From: Alphaproteobacteria bacterium
GTDB lineage: Bacteria > Pseudomonadota > Alphaproteobacteria > JAJTHO01 > CANGXP01
Length of the DNA stretch: 47,235 nucleotides
Direction of reading: 5' to 3'
NCBI GenBank assembly: GCA_947457935.1
Contig: CANGXP010000009.1
Coordinates: 1 to 47,235, forward strand
Under the pieces are notes generated by a model, which saw only the letters and a program-made list of their open reading frames with translations, was not told where the DNA came from and did no database searches. Each line of letters opens with the position of its first letter. Positions within the stretch are counted from its first letter, which is position 1. Positions 33,057 through 41,786 of the stretch are shown here, piece by piece. Position numbers and translations under genes: made by a program.

Positions 33057-34055
33057 ATGTCTTTATTGCACACACTTAAAAATTACGAACCTGATTTTTT
33101 TCAGAAAAATATTCGGAGTATACTAGAGCTAACGTCTTCATCTTCTTACCCTCCTTTGGCTTTAGTGCAAGGGCTTATTGATGGTCTAGAAAGCGAAAAA
33201 ACAAGACAACGTTTTGGTTTTGGAAGAAAAAAGCAGGGCTTGGTAAGTAAAAGGCAGTCAGGTAATTTATTAAATCTTTATGATAGGCAGTCTTTGGAGG
33301 TGATTTTATTTCATATCGCAATGGGGCATGCAGCAGCAGCAATAACTTTAACAGGGAGCGATAGAAACCCAGTACCAATTTTTGATATAGCAATCTTGAA
33401 GCTTTTTTTAGAACATCAACGCCCACAAGACACTGATAAAGCACTTGCCATGATTTACGGCACAACGGCGTACAGCGTGGTTGCATTAAGTGCTGTAGAT
33501 TCTCTGACTTCAGAAGAGCTAGAAACAATAAGACAGCGTTCTGCAAAAACTCTTGCCAAATCAAAAAGACCGGAATTCGCAGATGGCACCATAGAAGAAC
33601 AGCGAAAGAATGTAGAAATTGCCTTGCGACACAAAATACAAATGCTTTTATTTTTGACTGCCCAGATGTCTTCAGGAGAGTTAAAAAAGATTGCTGCGAA
33701 ATACATTCCGCGAATACAAGAAATAGCTTCATTACCATCTGACACAGATCTAAGCATGTATGCTAGAGATGGGGATGTTGCGAAAGGCGATGTTATAGAA
33801 TCTGTGGTAGGCGATCGAGTTGTAAGACATGTAGATCGGCGTACAGACTATCAACTACAAGCCTTCGATGTTTTTCCTAGTCGAAAAGGTGTGAAAACAA
33901 AGATTTCTCCTCAATTAGAACAAGGCGAGATAATTATTACCGAGAGCGACCTGCTAGGCAATGTATATGGCAATGCTGATCCTCTTGATTTGAGAAAGAT
34001 CCCTATGTTACAAACAGTCCTTAATGTTATTGGTGCTAGTGAACGTCGATGGTAA
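33057..34055 (+). CDS. Unknown protein, AT-rich orphan
   Basis: 332 residues starting MSLLHTLKNYEPDFFQKN. No family recognised; no signal peptide. One moderately hydrophobic stretch around residues 85-105 (VILFHIAMGHAAAAITL) is not clearly a membrane helix. It looks mainly helical, with a basic region GFGRKKQGLVSKRQ near 55-70. The gene is more AT-rich than the neighbouring metabolic genes, with an AT-rich promoter-like upstream region, which points to later acquisition. A GAGAA ribosome-binding site precedes the ATG. It converges on ruvX. Confidence 0.6.
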   Translation: MSLLHTLKNYEPDFFQKNIRSILELTSSSSYPPLALVQGLIDGLESEKTRQRFGFGRKKQGLVSKRQSGNLLNLYDRQSLEVILFHIAMGHAAAAITLTGSDRNPVPIFDIAILKLFLEHQRPQDTDKALAMIYGTTAYSVVALSAVDSLTSEELETIRQRSAKTLAKSKRPEFADGTIEEQRKNVEIALRHKIQMLLFLTAQMSSGELKKIAAKYIPRIQEIASLPSDTDLSMYARDGDVAKGDVIESVVGDRVVRHVDRRTDYQLQAFDVFPSRKGVKTKISPQLEQGEIIITESDLLGNVYGNADPLDLRKIPMLQTVLNVIGASERRW

Positions 34056-34071
34056 TAGCGCTGAAAAAGCA

Positions 34072-34542
34072 TCATTGTTGCTGAGGGAGACTGTCTAGGC
34101 ACCCCTGCAAAATATAACTCGCCGCCAGCTTATCCACCAGTAGACCTTGCCGTTTGCGCGATAAATCCATCTCGTCAATCATCATGCGGGAAACCGCCAT
34201 GGTGGAGAGTCGCTCATCCCAAAACGCCACGGGCATATCTTGGAGGCGCAACAGATTCTTCACAAACTCTTGCACAGATTGGGTGGAGGAGCTTTTGCCC
34301 CCCGCCATGCTCACAGGCAACCCTACCACCAACCCCCCCACATTTTCTTGGGCAATCAGTCGAAAAAGCTCTGCTGCATCAACGCTAAACTTTTTACGCG
34401 CAAGGGTTTTATAAGGAGAAGCAATGCGCCAGCCGATGTCACTTAACGCTAAGCCTAACGTTTTGCTGCCCACATCCACGCCAAACAGGCGTTTGCCTAT
34501 GGGGATAGCGGCGCGAAGTTCAGCGGGAAGGACAACAGGCAT
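34072..34542 (-). CDS. ruvX: RuvX/YqgF, RNase H-fold nuclease
   Basis: 156 residues. RLFGVDVGSKTLGLALSD includes the catalytic Asp23 of the RNase H fold; GGLVVGLPVSMAGGKSSSTQ and PVAFWDERLST carry the other conserved acidic residues, and the C-terminal DKLAASYILQGCLD the last. It is called a putative Holliday junction resolvase, and YqgF proteins also take part in 16S rRNA 5'-end processing. It diverges from gatC across 67 bp, which should hold both promoters. Confidence 0.93.
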   Translation of the reverse strand: MPVVLPAELRAAIPIGKRLFGVDVGSKTLGLALSDIGWRIASPYKTLARKKFSVDAAELFRLIAQENVGGLVVGLPVSMAGGKSSSTQSVQEFVKNLLRLQDMPVAFWDERLSTMAVSRMMIDEMDLSRKRQGLLVDKLAASYILQGCLDSLPQQQ

Positions 34543-34609
34543 CTTGCAACAACCGTTTAAGTGGGGTAAGCAGGGAAATACCCATAAACACTAAACCCTA
34601 GAACAATCT

Positions 34610-34897
34610 ATGTCCATCGATACCACCACTGTAAAGAAAATTGCGCGGCTTGCCCGTCTTGATATTGAAGAGGCACGCGCCGAAGCCATGAGTGCCGAGT
34701 TGTCCACCATCATGGGCTTTGTCGAGCAACTCCAAGCGGTCGATGTAACGGGCGTTGAGCCACTGTTAAGCGTTAGTCAAGCAACCTTGCCGCGCCGTGC
34801 CGATGTGGTGACAGATGGTAACTATGTGGATGCAATTTTAAAGAACGCACCAGACAAAAAACAAGGCTTTTTTGTTGTGCCGAAAGTGGTGGGATAG
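34610..34897 (+). CDS. gatC: Asp/Glu-tRNA amidotransferase subunit C
   Basis: 95 residues, standard for Gat[16 protein letters not shown] and [23 protein letters not shown] are the family motifs, and the C-terminus reads [16 protein letters not shown]. It wraps around GatA and GatB in the complex that converts Glu-tRNA(Gln) or Asp-tRNA(Asn) to the amide forms. It ends 10 bp before the chosen gatA start. Confidence 0.95.
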   Translation: MSIDTTTVKKIARLARLDIEEARAEAMSAELSTIMGFVEQLQAVDVTGVEPLLSVSQATLPRRADVVTDGNYVDAILKNAPDKKQGFFVVPKVVG

Positions 34898-34907
34898 GAC
34901 GCTGATT

Positions 34908-36353
34908 ATGACTAATTTAACAACCCTCACCCTCACCGAAGCCGCAGCAGGCATCGCTACCAAAAAATTCTCTAGTGTGGAGATAACACAGGCGCATCTT
35001 GATGCGATTGAACAGCATAATCCTGCCCTTAATGCCTACATCACGGTTGCAGCAGAGCAGGCACTTTCTGCTGCCGCTGAGGCAGATAAAACCTCAAGCG
35101 AGGGACGCTTGCTGCACGGCTTGCCACTCGGCATTAAAGACCTGTTCTGCACCAAAGACATCCGCACCACGGCTGCCTCAAAAATCTTAGAAAACTACGT
35201 GCCCCAATACGAATCAACCGTCACGCAAAACCTGTTGAACCACGGGGCGATTTTCCTTGGCAAACTCAATCTCGATGAATTTGCGATGGGGTCGGCGAAT
35301 ATCACGAGTGCTTACGGCGTGGTGAAAAGCCCCCTTAAAGCAACAGGCGATACAGAACTCTGCCGCGTTCCGGGTGGTTCTTCGGGCGGCTCTGCTGCGG
35401 CACTTGCCGCTAACCTTTGCCTTGCTGCCACAGGCACAGACACAGGCGGTTCTATCCGTCAACCCGCTGCGTTTTGTGGTATTGTGGGGATTAAGCCCAC
35501 ATATGGGCGGTGCTCGCGGTGGGGGATTGTCGCGTTTGCGTCTTCGCTTGACCAAGCAGGACCCATGACGAAAACGGTAGCAGACGCGGCGTTAATGCTA
35601 GAAGCCATGGCAGGGTTTGATGCGAAGGATTCCACCTCTGCCCGTCATGCTGTGCCCAATTTCCGCGCCGCTGTGGGGCAAAGCGTGAAGGGCTTAAAAA
35701 TTGGCATTCCGAAAGAGTATCGCCCAGACGGACTCTCCCCTGAAATTGCCGCAACATGGGACAAAGGCATTCAACAACTCAAAGACGCAGGCGCGGAAAT
35801 CGTCAATATTTCTCTGCCGCATACACAATATGCCCTTGCCTGTTATTACATCATTGCCCCTGCGGAAGCCTCCAGCAATTTGGCGCGGTATGATGGCGTG
35901 CGCTATGGTGTGCGGGTGGATAACGGCGGCACGTTAGACGACATGTATTGCGCCACCCGCGCCCAAGGCTTCGGCGCAGAAGTGCAACGCCGCATTCTGA
36001 TTGGCACCTATGTTCTCTCCGCTGGATACTACGATGCGTATTACCTCCGCGCCCAAAAAGTTCGTGCGCTGATTGCGCGGGATTTTGCCGAGGCGTTCCA
36101 AAAAGTTGATGCGATTCTCACCCCCACCGCCCCCTCGGATGCCTTCAAATTGGGCGAAAAACAAGATGACCCCATCACCATGTATTTGAACGATGTGTTC
36201 ACCGTGCCTGCCAGCCTTGCAGGTGTTCCCGCTATGTCCGTCCCCGCAGGGTTATCGGCGCAAGGCTTGCCGCTGGGGCTACAAGTAATTGGCAGAATGT
36301 TTGACGAAGAAACCGTGCTGAAGGTTGGCGCGGTGTTGGAGGGGAAAATTTAG
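34908..36353 (+). CDS. gatA: Asp/Glu-tRNA amidotransferase subunit A
   Basis: 481 residues from ATG at 34908 ([15 protein letters not shown]). The Ser-cis-Ser-Lys triad is visible: Lys77 in [10 protein letters not shown], Ser158 in [13 protein letters not shown] and Ser182 in [15 protein letters not shown]. It releases ammonia from glutamine and passes it to GatB. An in-frame ATG at 34872 would overlap gatC and add atypical residues, so I rejected it. gatB does not follow directly; three unrelated small genes are inserted. Confidence 0.96.
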   Translation: MTNLTTLTLTEAAAGIATKKFSSVEITQAHLDAIEQHNPALNAYITVAAEQALSAAAEADKTSSEGRLLHGLPLGIKDLFCTKDIRTTAASKILENYVPQYESTVTQNLLNHGAIFLGKLNLDEFAMGSANITSAYGVVKSPLKATGDTELCRVPGGSSGGSAAALAANLCLAATGTDTGGSIRQPAAFCGIVGIKPTYGRCSRWGIVAFASSLDQAGPMTKTVADAALMLEAMAGFDAKDSTSARHAVPNFRAAVGQSVKGLKIGIPKEYRPDGLSPEIAATWDKGIQQLKDAGAEIVNISLPHTQYALACYYIIAPAEASSNLARYDGVRYGVRVDNGGTLDDMYCATRAQGFGAEVQRRILIGTYVLSAGYYDAYYLRAQKVRALIARDFAEAFQKVDAILTPTAPSDAFKLGEKQDDPITMYLNDVFTVPASLAGVPAMSVPAGLSAQGLPLGLQVIGRMFDEETVLKVGAVLEGKI

Positions 36354-36444
36354 TAATTGTTAAGATCTTTGCCTTATTACTATTTACCGTACAGTGACTG
36401 AAAACGCCGCTTGTCTTTGGCGTTACAGATGTTAGGATGAGAGC

Positions 36445-37152
36445 ATGGAGATTAATAAAAACACAGATGCCGTCAGGAAAGTTGAACACCCTCCTATTAT
36501 CGAGGCAAGCGTTCTCATTGCAGTAGAAAAAGATTTTTCAGCAACGTATACGCAAACTCTCCAAGAGAAACTCTCTCCCCATTTTGTGATTGAAGAAAAT
36601 AATCCCCTCAAAAAAATATCCGATGGGTATATTATTGCTGTGTTTAATAATGCTCAAACACGGCAAGAAGTCATCCTTGCTAAGGACTATATCATTTATC
36701 GGGAAGGCAAACGATATAAAGACCTTCCAACGCTTGTAACTAATTTAAAAGCACTATGGGATACAATAGGTTTTGGTGAGTATCTCAACGAGATTGAGAT
36801 GCTCAGATTTCGCGTTATCAACAAATTTACGATTCTCATTTCTGACTTAGGGCGGAACTTCACGTTTTATCCCGTCATTAGGGAGCGAGAGCCTCAAGAG
36901 TGTGTTTTTGGGTACTCTGCTATTGAGACGAGATTACGGTCTGAATTTCGTGCTGCCTACGCTGATGTTCGCGCACGAATCTTGCCTATAGAAGGAGAAA
37001 TTTTAGAAATAACCTTTGATATAGATACCTTTGTTGAAAAAGAAAAGTTTTTCGATTTTAATTCTGTAGAGCAATACTTAAAGCGATTGAGTGAACTCAA
37101 AAACGACATCTTTTTTGCAAATATTCCTGATGCACAGGAGCGTTTTAAATAA
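36445..37152 (+). CDS. TIGR04255-like protein, gene 1 of a three-gene module
   Basis: 235 residues. PPIIEASVLIAVEKDFS at the N-terminus and the C-terminal pattern EITFDIDTFVEKEK-x-FDFNSVEQYLKRLSELKNDIFFANIPD, together with RFRVINKFTI near the middle, resemble the sporadically distributed TIGR04255 proteins of unknown function. No membrane segment. It starts with an AGGATGAGAGC ribosome-binding region, 91 bp after gatA, and ends in TAATG, overlapping the next start by one base. Base composition is more AT-rich than gatA and gatB. Confidence 0.6.
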   Translation: MEINKNTDAVRKVEHPPIIEASVLIAVEKDFSATYTQTLQEKLSPHFVIEENNPLKKISDGYIIAVFNNAQTRQEVILAKDYIIYREGKRYKDLPTLVTNLKALWDTIGFGEYLNEIEMLRFRVINKFTILISDLGRNFTFYPVIREREPQECVFGYSAIETRLRSEFRAAYADVRARILPIEGEILEITFDIDTFVEKEKFFDFNSVEQYLKRLSELKNDIFFANIPDAQERFK

Positions 37153-37628
37153 TGTATAGTATCGCAACACAGGATTTTCTTGGAACTCCAATGTCTTCAC
37201 GTTGGGGAAGTACTCCAGATAATTTAGTCTTTAAGCGGGTTGAGACACCGCGCCAAACAAAAATTAATGTTCAGCAGTATGTATCAGCTCGTTATACAGA
37301 CCTCAAGAACAGCATAGAAGAAGTAATGCGTGAATGTGCTGAAGATGATTGGGATGAAGAAGGGAGTCTGGCTGTAAATAAAGACTCTGTTGAGTTTGCC
37401 CTGCAGTATTTTTCGACATTTATAGAGGGCTCGCTCCCTCATATCTCTTGCGACCCTTTCGGCTGTGTTATGGCAGAATGGTATGGCAACGCCGCGTTAG
37501 CTGCAATAGCGTTTCAGACCGACAAAGTTTATCATGTGCTCGGCTATAATAAAAAAATACGCCATTTTTCGAAGAAAACAGATGATTCCCGAATGGCGCA
37601 TAAGTTCATAGCAGAGTTAGGTTTCTAA
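37152..37628 (+). CDS. Unknown protein, gene 2 of the three-gene module
   Basis: 158 residues. No named family is assigned. The middle part has DDWDEEGSLAVNKDSVEFALQYF, then PHISCDPFGCVMAEWYGNAALAAIAF, a pattern I have seen in short proteins with a W-D-x-x-G-S motif and a DP-G-x-x-x-EW strand. It is likely soluble. Its start shares the A of the previous gene's TAA, and its own stop overlaps the next ATG the same way, which implies coupled translation and equal amounts of the three proteins. Confidence 0.55.
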   Translation: MYSIATQDFLGTPMSSRWGSTPDNLVFKRVETPRQTKINVQQYVSARYTDLKNSIEEVMRECAEDDWDEEGSLAVNKDSVEFALQYFSTFIEGSLPHISCDPFGCVMAEWYGNAALAAIAFQTDKVYHVLGYNKKIRHFSKKTDDSRMAHKFIAELGF

Positions 37629-38113
37629 TGCTTGCTGGTACTGGAAGTGCATTGCGTAAACTTTTACACCATGATGAGGGTGTTTGCGAGAGTAGCGAAA
37701 TTGTTATCAGGGCTATTGCCGATAATAGGACTTATTCATATAATCCCTTAACACTAAAAAACACAAGTGCATCGATAAAAAGTTTCATCCCTAGAAGAAA
37801 AGAAGGTATTTTTGAAAATGGGCTATCTGTTATTCATGAAGATAAAAGAGAAAAAAGCATAATCTCTGAAATTGCACGCGAAAAAATTAATCCGAAAACA
37901 GTCTTATTAGCTAAGGCAGATATTCAATCAATAGCTAATTTGCGACATGAAATTCCCGATGATATTTTTAGGCTTGATGTAATACGCGATGATGATGGAT
38001 TTGAAGGACATACATTGATACAACCGATGCCTAATGATGAAGCGCAATGCCGTGAAATTGGCATACAATTACGGCGTGTATTTAGTAAATATAATCAATT
38101 AGTAGAGATTTGA
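37628..38113 (+). CDS. Unknown protein, gene 3 of the three-gene module
   Basis: 161 residues, [21 protein letters not shown]... Not recognised. The features are soluble: an N-terminal basic stretch, [20 protein letters not shown], a central [20 protein letters not shown], and an end [26 protein letters not shown]. The start overlaps the stop of gene 2 by one base. It ends six bases before the gatB ATG, so gatB is likely expressed from read-through of this module or from gatC. Confidence 0.55.
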   Translation: MLAGTGSALRKLLHHDEGVCESSEIVIRAIADNRTYSYNPLTLKNTSASIKSFIPRRKEGIFENGLSVIHEDKREKSIISEIAREKINPKTVLLAKADIQSIANLRHEIPDDIFRLDVIRDDDGFEGHTLIQPMPNDEAQCREIGIQLRRVFSKYNQLVEI

Positions 38114-38118
38114 GTATT

Positions 38119-39582
38119 ATGACTACCCCCTACACAATCCAAGGCAAAACAGGCACATGGGAAATTGTGCTGGGCTTAGAAATCCACGCGCAAGTAACCT
38201 CCAACGCCAAACTTTTTTCAGGCTCTGATGCAACCTTCGGGGCAGACCCAAACACGCAAGTGTCGTTTGTGGATGCTGCCTTTCCAGGGATGCTCCCCGT
38301 CATCAACGAAAAATGCATTGAGCAAGCTGTGCGCACAGGGTTTGGGTTGAATGCGGAAATAAACCACTTTTCTATTTTTGACCGCAAGAATTATTTTTAT
38401 GCAGACTTGCCGCAGGGCTATCAAATCTCCCAATACAAGCAACCGATTGTGGGCGAGGGGGCTGTTACCATTGACCTCAGCGATGGGACAACCCGCACCA
38501 TTGGCATTGAACGCCTGCATCTTGAGCAAGACGCAGGCAAAAGCCTCCATGACCAACACCCCACCAAGAGCTTTGTAGACCTCAATCGTTCGGGCGTTGC
38601 GCTCATGGAAATTGTCTCGAAGCCCGATATGCGTACGCCTGAAGAAGCAGGGGCGTATGTGAAGAAAATCCGCGCCATTGTTCGCACGCTCGGCACCTGC
38701 GATGGCAACATGGAAGAAGGATCACTCCGCTGTGATGTCAACGTGTCGGTGCGCCGCACCAGCAACGACCCGTTCGGCACACGTTGTGAGATTAAAAACG
38801 TCAACTCCGTGCGTTTTGTGATGCAAGCGATTGAGTATGAAGCCCGCCGCCAAATTGAAGTGATAGAGGAGGGCGGCGTGATTCGCCAAGAAACGCGTTT
38901 GTTTGATTCGGCAAAAGGCGTGACGCGCTCCATGCGCGATAAGGAAGATGCCCACGATTACCGCTATTTTCCCGACCCTGATTTGCTGCCCTTAGTGCTG
39001 GATACCGCATGGGTGGAAAACATTAAGGCAAGCCTGCCCGAATTGCCCGATGCCAAGAAAAACCGTTTCAAAAATGACTATGGTCTTAATGAGTTTGAAG
39101 CCAATTTGCTGTCAGAAGAAAAAGAAAATGCCACGTTCTATGAGGCGGTGCTGAATGGCAAACGGAACCCTAAGTTGGTGGCAAGTTGGGTGGTAGGTGA
39201 GCTTTTCGCCAGCCTCAATAAAAATGGACAAAGCATTGAGAATTCCCCAATCGGCGCGGATGCCTTGGGCGAATTGATTGACCTTATCGAGGACAACACG
39301 CTGTCAGGACGGCTGGCGAAGGAAGTGTTCGCCGCGATGTTAGAAACAGGCAAAGCCGCCGCCGTGATTGTGGATGAGCAAGGCCTCCGCCAAGTGACAG
39401 ACACAGGCGCGATTGAGACCGCCATTGCCCAAGTGCTTGAGGAAAATCCTGATAAGGTGGCGGAATACCGTTCGGGTAAAGATAAGCTGTTTGGCTTTTT
39501 TGTTGGGCAGGTGATGAAACTCACAGGCGGCAAAGCTAACCCTGCGCTGGTGAATGAGGTTCTCAAGAATAAGCTAGGTTAG
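38119..39582 (+). CDS. gatB: Asp/Glu-tRNA amidotransferase subunit B
   Basis: 487 residues from ATG 38119. [56 protein letters not shown] and [17 protein letters not shown] are GatB signatures covering the catalytic core; a helical YqeY-like tail ends [18 protein letters not shown]. It phosphorylates the glutamyl or aspartyl residue on the tRNA and amidates it with ammonia from GatA. A TTG nine bases upstream could also start it. It completes the GatCAB set despite the interrupting module. Confidence 0.96.
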   Translation: MTTPYTIQGKTGTWEIVLGLEIHAQVTSNAKLFSGSDATFGADPNTQVSFVDAAFPGMLPVINEKCIEQAVRTGFGLNAEINHFSIFDRKNYFYADLPQGYQISQYKQPIVGEGAVTIDLSDGTTRTIGIERLHLEQDAGKSLHDQHPTKSFVDLNRSGVALMEIVSKPDMRTPEEAGAYVKKIRAIVRTLGTCDGNMEEGSLRCDVNVSVRRTSNDPFGTRCEIKNVNSVRFVMQAIEYEARRQIEVIEEGGVIRQETRLFDSAKGVTRSMRDKEDAHDYRYFPDPDLLPLVLDTAWVENIKASLPELPDAKKNRFKNDYGLNEFEANLLSEEKENATFYEAVLNGKRNPKLVASWVVGELFASLNKNGQSIENSPIGADALGELIDLIEDNTLSGRLAKEVFAAMLETGKAAAVIVDEQGLRQVTDTGAIETAIAQVLEENPDKVAEYRSGKDKLFGFFVGQVMKLTGGKANPALVNEVLKNKLG

Positions 39583-39588
39583 GTGGTT

Positions 39589-39716
39589 ATACCAACCCCA
39601 GAAAATTTCTGAAATTTTTGTGAGCGAATCGAGGCTGAACGGAGTTGGCTCAACGCCAATGACTGAAGCCGAAGATGTGGCGCAACAAAATTGCAGAGAT
39701 TTAATGGGGTTGGTAT
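39589..39716. repeat. Palindromic repeat, family A copy 3, at the end of gshA
   Basis: Ends ATACCAACCCCA on both sides are exact inverted copies; the pairing continues imperfectly for more than 30 bases (AAATTTCTGAAATTTTTGTG versus the complement of the right arm). The core contains AACGGAGTTGGCTCAACGCC and ATGTGGCGCAAC, the reverse complement of the core in copies 1 and 2. The gshA reading frame runs into its right end and stops there. Confidence 0.87.
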
Positions 39717-40993
39717 TGGGCGACCCGTTCCCACAACGGCTGTAGATACATCGTCTCATCCGCGCCACTCTCATTCAGATAACCCCGCGCCTTTAGTCCA
39801 GCCTCTGCAATTTGCAACAGGTGCTTTGCCCATTCGCGCACAGATTGCCCTGCAACAACGGCCTCAAACCCTTGCTTAGGGGCATATTCCCGTAAATAAA
39901 CGTGATCCGCTTGCGTCCAGTTTTTCACTAAATCTGTTGCGGCATCTAGCGCGGTTTGATCATACAAAACCCCCGCCCACAAGGCTGGCAGCGCATTGAT
40001 AAAAGGCGGCAAACCGCCATCTGCGCCACGCATTTCCAAAAACTTCTTGAGGCGTACTTCAGGAAAAGCGGTGGAAAGGTGGTCTGTCCAGTCGCTTAAA
40101 CTAGGGGTTTGATTAGGATAAGCGGGCAATTTCCCCGCCATAAAATCACGGAACGATTGCCCCGCTGCATTGATATAATGCCCGTTTCGATAGACAAAAT
40201 ACATCGGCACATCAAGCATATAGTCCACATATCGCTCAAAGCCCATGCCATCCTCAAACACAAAAGGCAGAATGCCGCAACGGTCATTGTCTGTATCCGT
40301 CCAGATATGCGAGCGATAGCTCTTAAACCCTGTGTCCTTGCCTTCCTTCATAGAAGAATTCGCAAACAGCGCGGTGACAATCGGTTGCAACGCCAGCGAT
40401 ACACGGAATTTCTGCACCATGTCTGCTTCGGAAGAAAAATCAAGATTCACCTGAATGGTGCAGGTACGTAGCATCATGTCTAGCCCAAGGTTCCCCTTCT
40501 TTGGCATGTAATCCCGCATGATTTGATAGCGGGCTTTTGGCATCCACGGCATTTGTTCGCGTGCCCAAAAGGGGTGAAACCCTAGGGGCAAAAACCCCAG
40601 TCCTAAATCTTTACCAATCGCCTCGACTTCTTTAAAATGTTGCGCTGTTTCAGCGGCTGTCTGATGCACCGTTTCCAGCGGTGCGCCTGATAACTCAAAC
40701 TGTCCCCCCGGTTCAAGGGAGATAGCCGCCTTGTCCTTGCTCAGCGCGATGGTAATACCGTCTTCAATAACGGGCTGCCAGCCATAGCGTTTCTCAAGCT
40801 GTTGCAGCAATGTGCCAATGCCGTTTTCTCCCTCGTAGGGGATGGGTTGTTGCGTTGTTAGATTATAGGTGAATTTTTCATGCTCTGTGCCCAGCCGCCA
40901 TTGGCTTTTAGACTTGCACCCTGCCGCTAGATAGTCAATCAACTGCGTGCGATTTTCAATAAGCCCAAGGTCTGTGCTGTGTGAGGCGGTCAT
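39701..40993 (-). CDS. gshA: Glutamate-cysteine ligase, plant/alphaproteobacterial type, C-terminus replaced
   Basis: 430 residues. WRLGTEHEKFTY, DGITIALSKDKAAISLEPGGQFELSG, ATIQVNLDFSSE-like CTIQVNLDFSSEADM and GMGFERYVDYMLDVPMYFVYR identify the GCS2-type enzyme that makes gamma-glutamylcysteine for glutathione. Relatives are about 455 residues and end with a segment like GxTPAExLLxxYxGxW; here it stops after PLWERVAQYQPH, the last codons being part of a palindromic repeat. About 25 residues appear lost. The catalytic part is intact, so activity is likely but unproven. Confidence 0.88.
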   Translation of the reverse strand: MTASHSTDLGLIENRTQLIDYLAAGCKSKSQWRLGTEHEKFTYNLTTQQPIPYEGENGIGTLLQQLEKRYGWQPVIEDGITIALSKDKAAISLEPGGQFELSGAPLETVHQTAAETAQHFKEVEAIGKDLGLGFLPLGFHPFWAREQMPWMPKARYQIMRDYMPKKGNLGLDMMLRTCTIQVNLDFSSEADMVQKFRVSLALQPIVTALFANSSMKEGKDTGFKSYRSHIWTDTDNDRCGILPFVFEDGMGFERYVDYMLDVPMYFVYRNGHYINAAGQSFRDFMAGKLPAYPNQTPSLSDWTDHLSTAFPEVRLKKFLEMRGADGGLPPFINALPALWAGVLYDQTALDAATDLVKNWTQADHVYLREYAPKQGFEAVVAGQSVREWAKHLLQIAEAGLKARGYLNESGADETMYLQPLWERVAQYQPH

Positions 40994-41086
40994 ACTATAT
41001 CCCTAGAGCCTGTTTTGCCCTCTATATAGGCATTATGCATAAAAGAACAAGCAGGAAGATACCAGTACATTTAGGTTGTGGTATTA

Positions 41087-41107
41087 TATATAGTATGATA
41101 CTATATA
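41087..41107. promoter_or_regulatory. Palindromic operator at the toxin-antitoxin start
   Basis: TATATAGTAT, a central G, and ATACTATATA form a perfect 21 bp palindrome ending three bases before the PIN gene ATG. It would overlap the likely -10 region or the leader. The adjacent antitoxin has a ribbon-helix-helix fold, which binds such inverted sites, so autoregulation is probable. Confidence 0.75.
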
Positions 41108-41110
41108 CGC

Positions 41111-41539
41111 ATGAGAGTAGTGTTGGATACGGATGTTGTTGTTGCGGGGTTGCGGAGTCCAACAGGGGCTTCAGCAGAACTATTACGGCGTGTTTTAAAG
41201 GGTGAAATAACACCTCTTATCAGTGTCGCGTTGGCATTGGAATACGAAGCAATCTGCCAATTAGCAGAGCATCGTTTAGCATCGGGAGCTACAGCAGAAG
41301 ATATTACAAACCTGTTGGATGCGTTGATGGTAAAGGCGATTCCTGTGGATATTCACTATCAATGGCGACCGCAACTGAGAGACGCAGGGGATGAAATGGT
41401 TTTGGAAACGGCGGTTAATGGACAAGCAGAAGCAATCGTCACATTTAACCTGAAAGATTATGGCATTGCGCCAAGCCGTTTCGGAATTTCTGTTCTCACG
41501 CCTGCTGATATTTTACGAAAGGGACGAACCCATGACTAA
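41111..41539 (+). CDS. PIN-domain toxin, COG1569 type
   Basis: 142 residues. MRVVLDTDVVVAGLRSPTGAS carries the first acidic residue (Asp6) of the PIN fold; SVALALEYEAI provides the next, and DEMVLETAVNGQAEAIVTFNLKDY the last acidic residues. PIN toxins are metal-dependent ribonucleases. The antitoxin gene starts within its final codons (8 bp overlap). Toxin-first order is the less usual arrangement but common for COG1569. A palindromic operator immediately precedes its ATG. Confidence 0.85.
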   Translation: MRVVLDTDVVVAGLRSPTGASAELLRRVLKGEITPLISVALALEYEAICQLAEHRLASGATAEDITNLLDALMVKAIPVDIHYQWRPQLRDAGDEMVLETAVNGQAEAIVTFNLKDYGIAPSRFGISVLTPADILRKGRTHD

Positions 41540-41786
41540 ATCTGCAACGATGTCTTTACGTCTGCCGCTTTCTCTTAAAGCCGCTTTGGAAAAAATAGCG
41601 GCGGCTGATGGGAGCAGCATGAATCAGTTTTTGGTAATGGCGGCTGCCGAAAAACTCGCCTCCATCCAAACAGCCGAAAAATTTTTCGCGGAACGTCGCG
41701 CACGGGGCGATGTTGAGCAAGCACTGGCTTTTTTAAGTCGTAAAGGAGGAGAAGCACCGCGTGCAGGGGATGCGTTAGCGGAGTAA
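41532..41786 (+). CDS. Ribbon-helix-helix antitoxin
   Basis: 84 residues from MTKSATMSLRLPLSLKAALEK. The N-terminal SATMSLRLPLSLKAALEKIA is the beta-strand and first helix of a CopG/RHH DNA-binding domain, and DGSSMNQFLVMAAAEKLA the second helix. The tail AEKFFAERRARGDVEQA would bind the PIN toxin. Longer in-frame starts are rejected because they would overlap the toxin gene extensively. Confidence 0.82.
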   Translation: MTKSATMSLRLPLSLKAALEKIAAADGSSMNQFLVMAAAEKLASIQTAEKFFAERRARGDVEQALAFLSRKGGEAPRAGDALAE

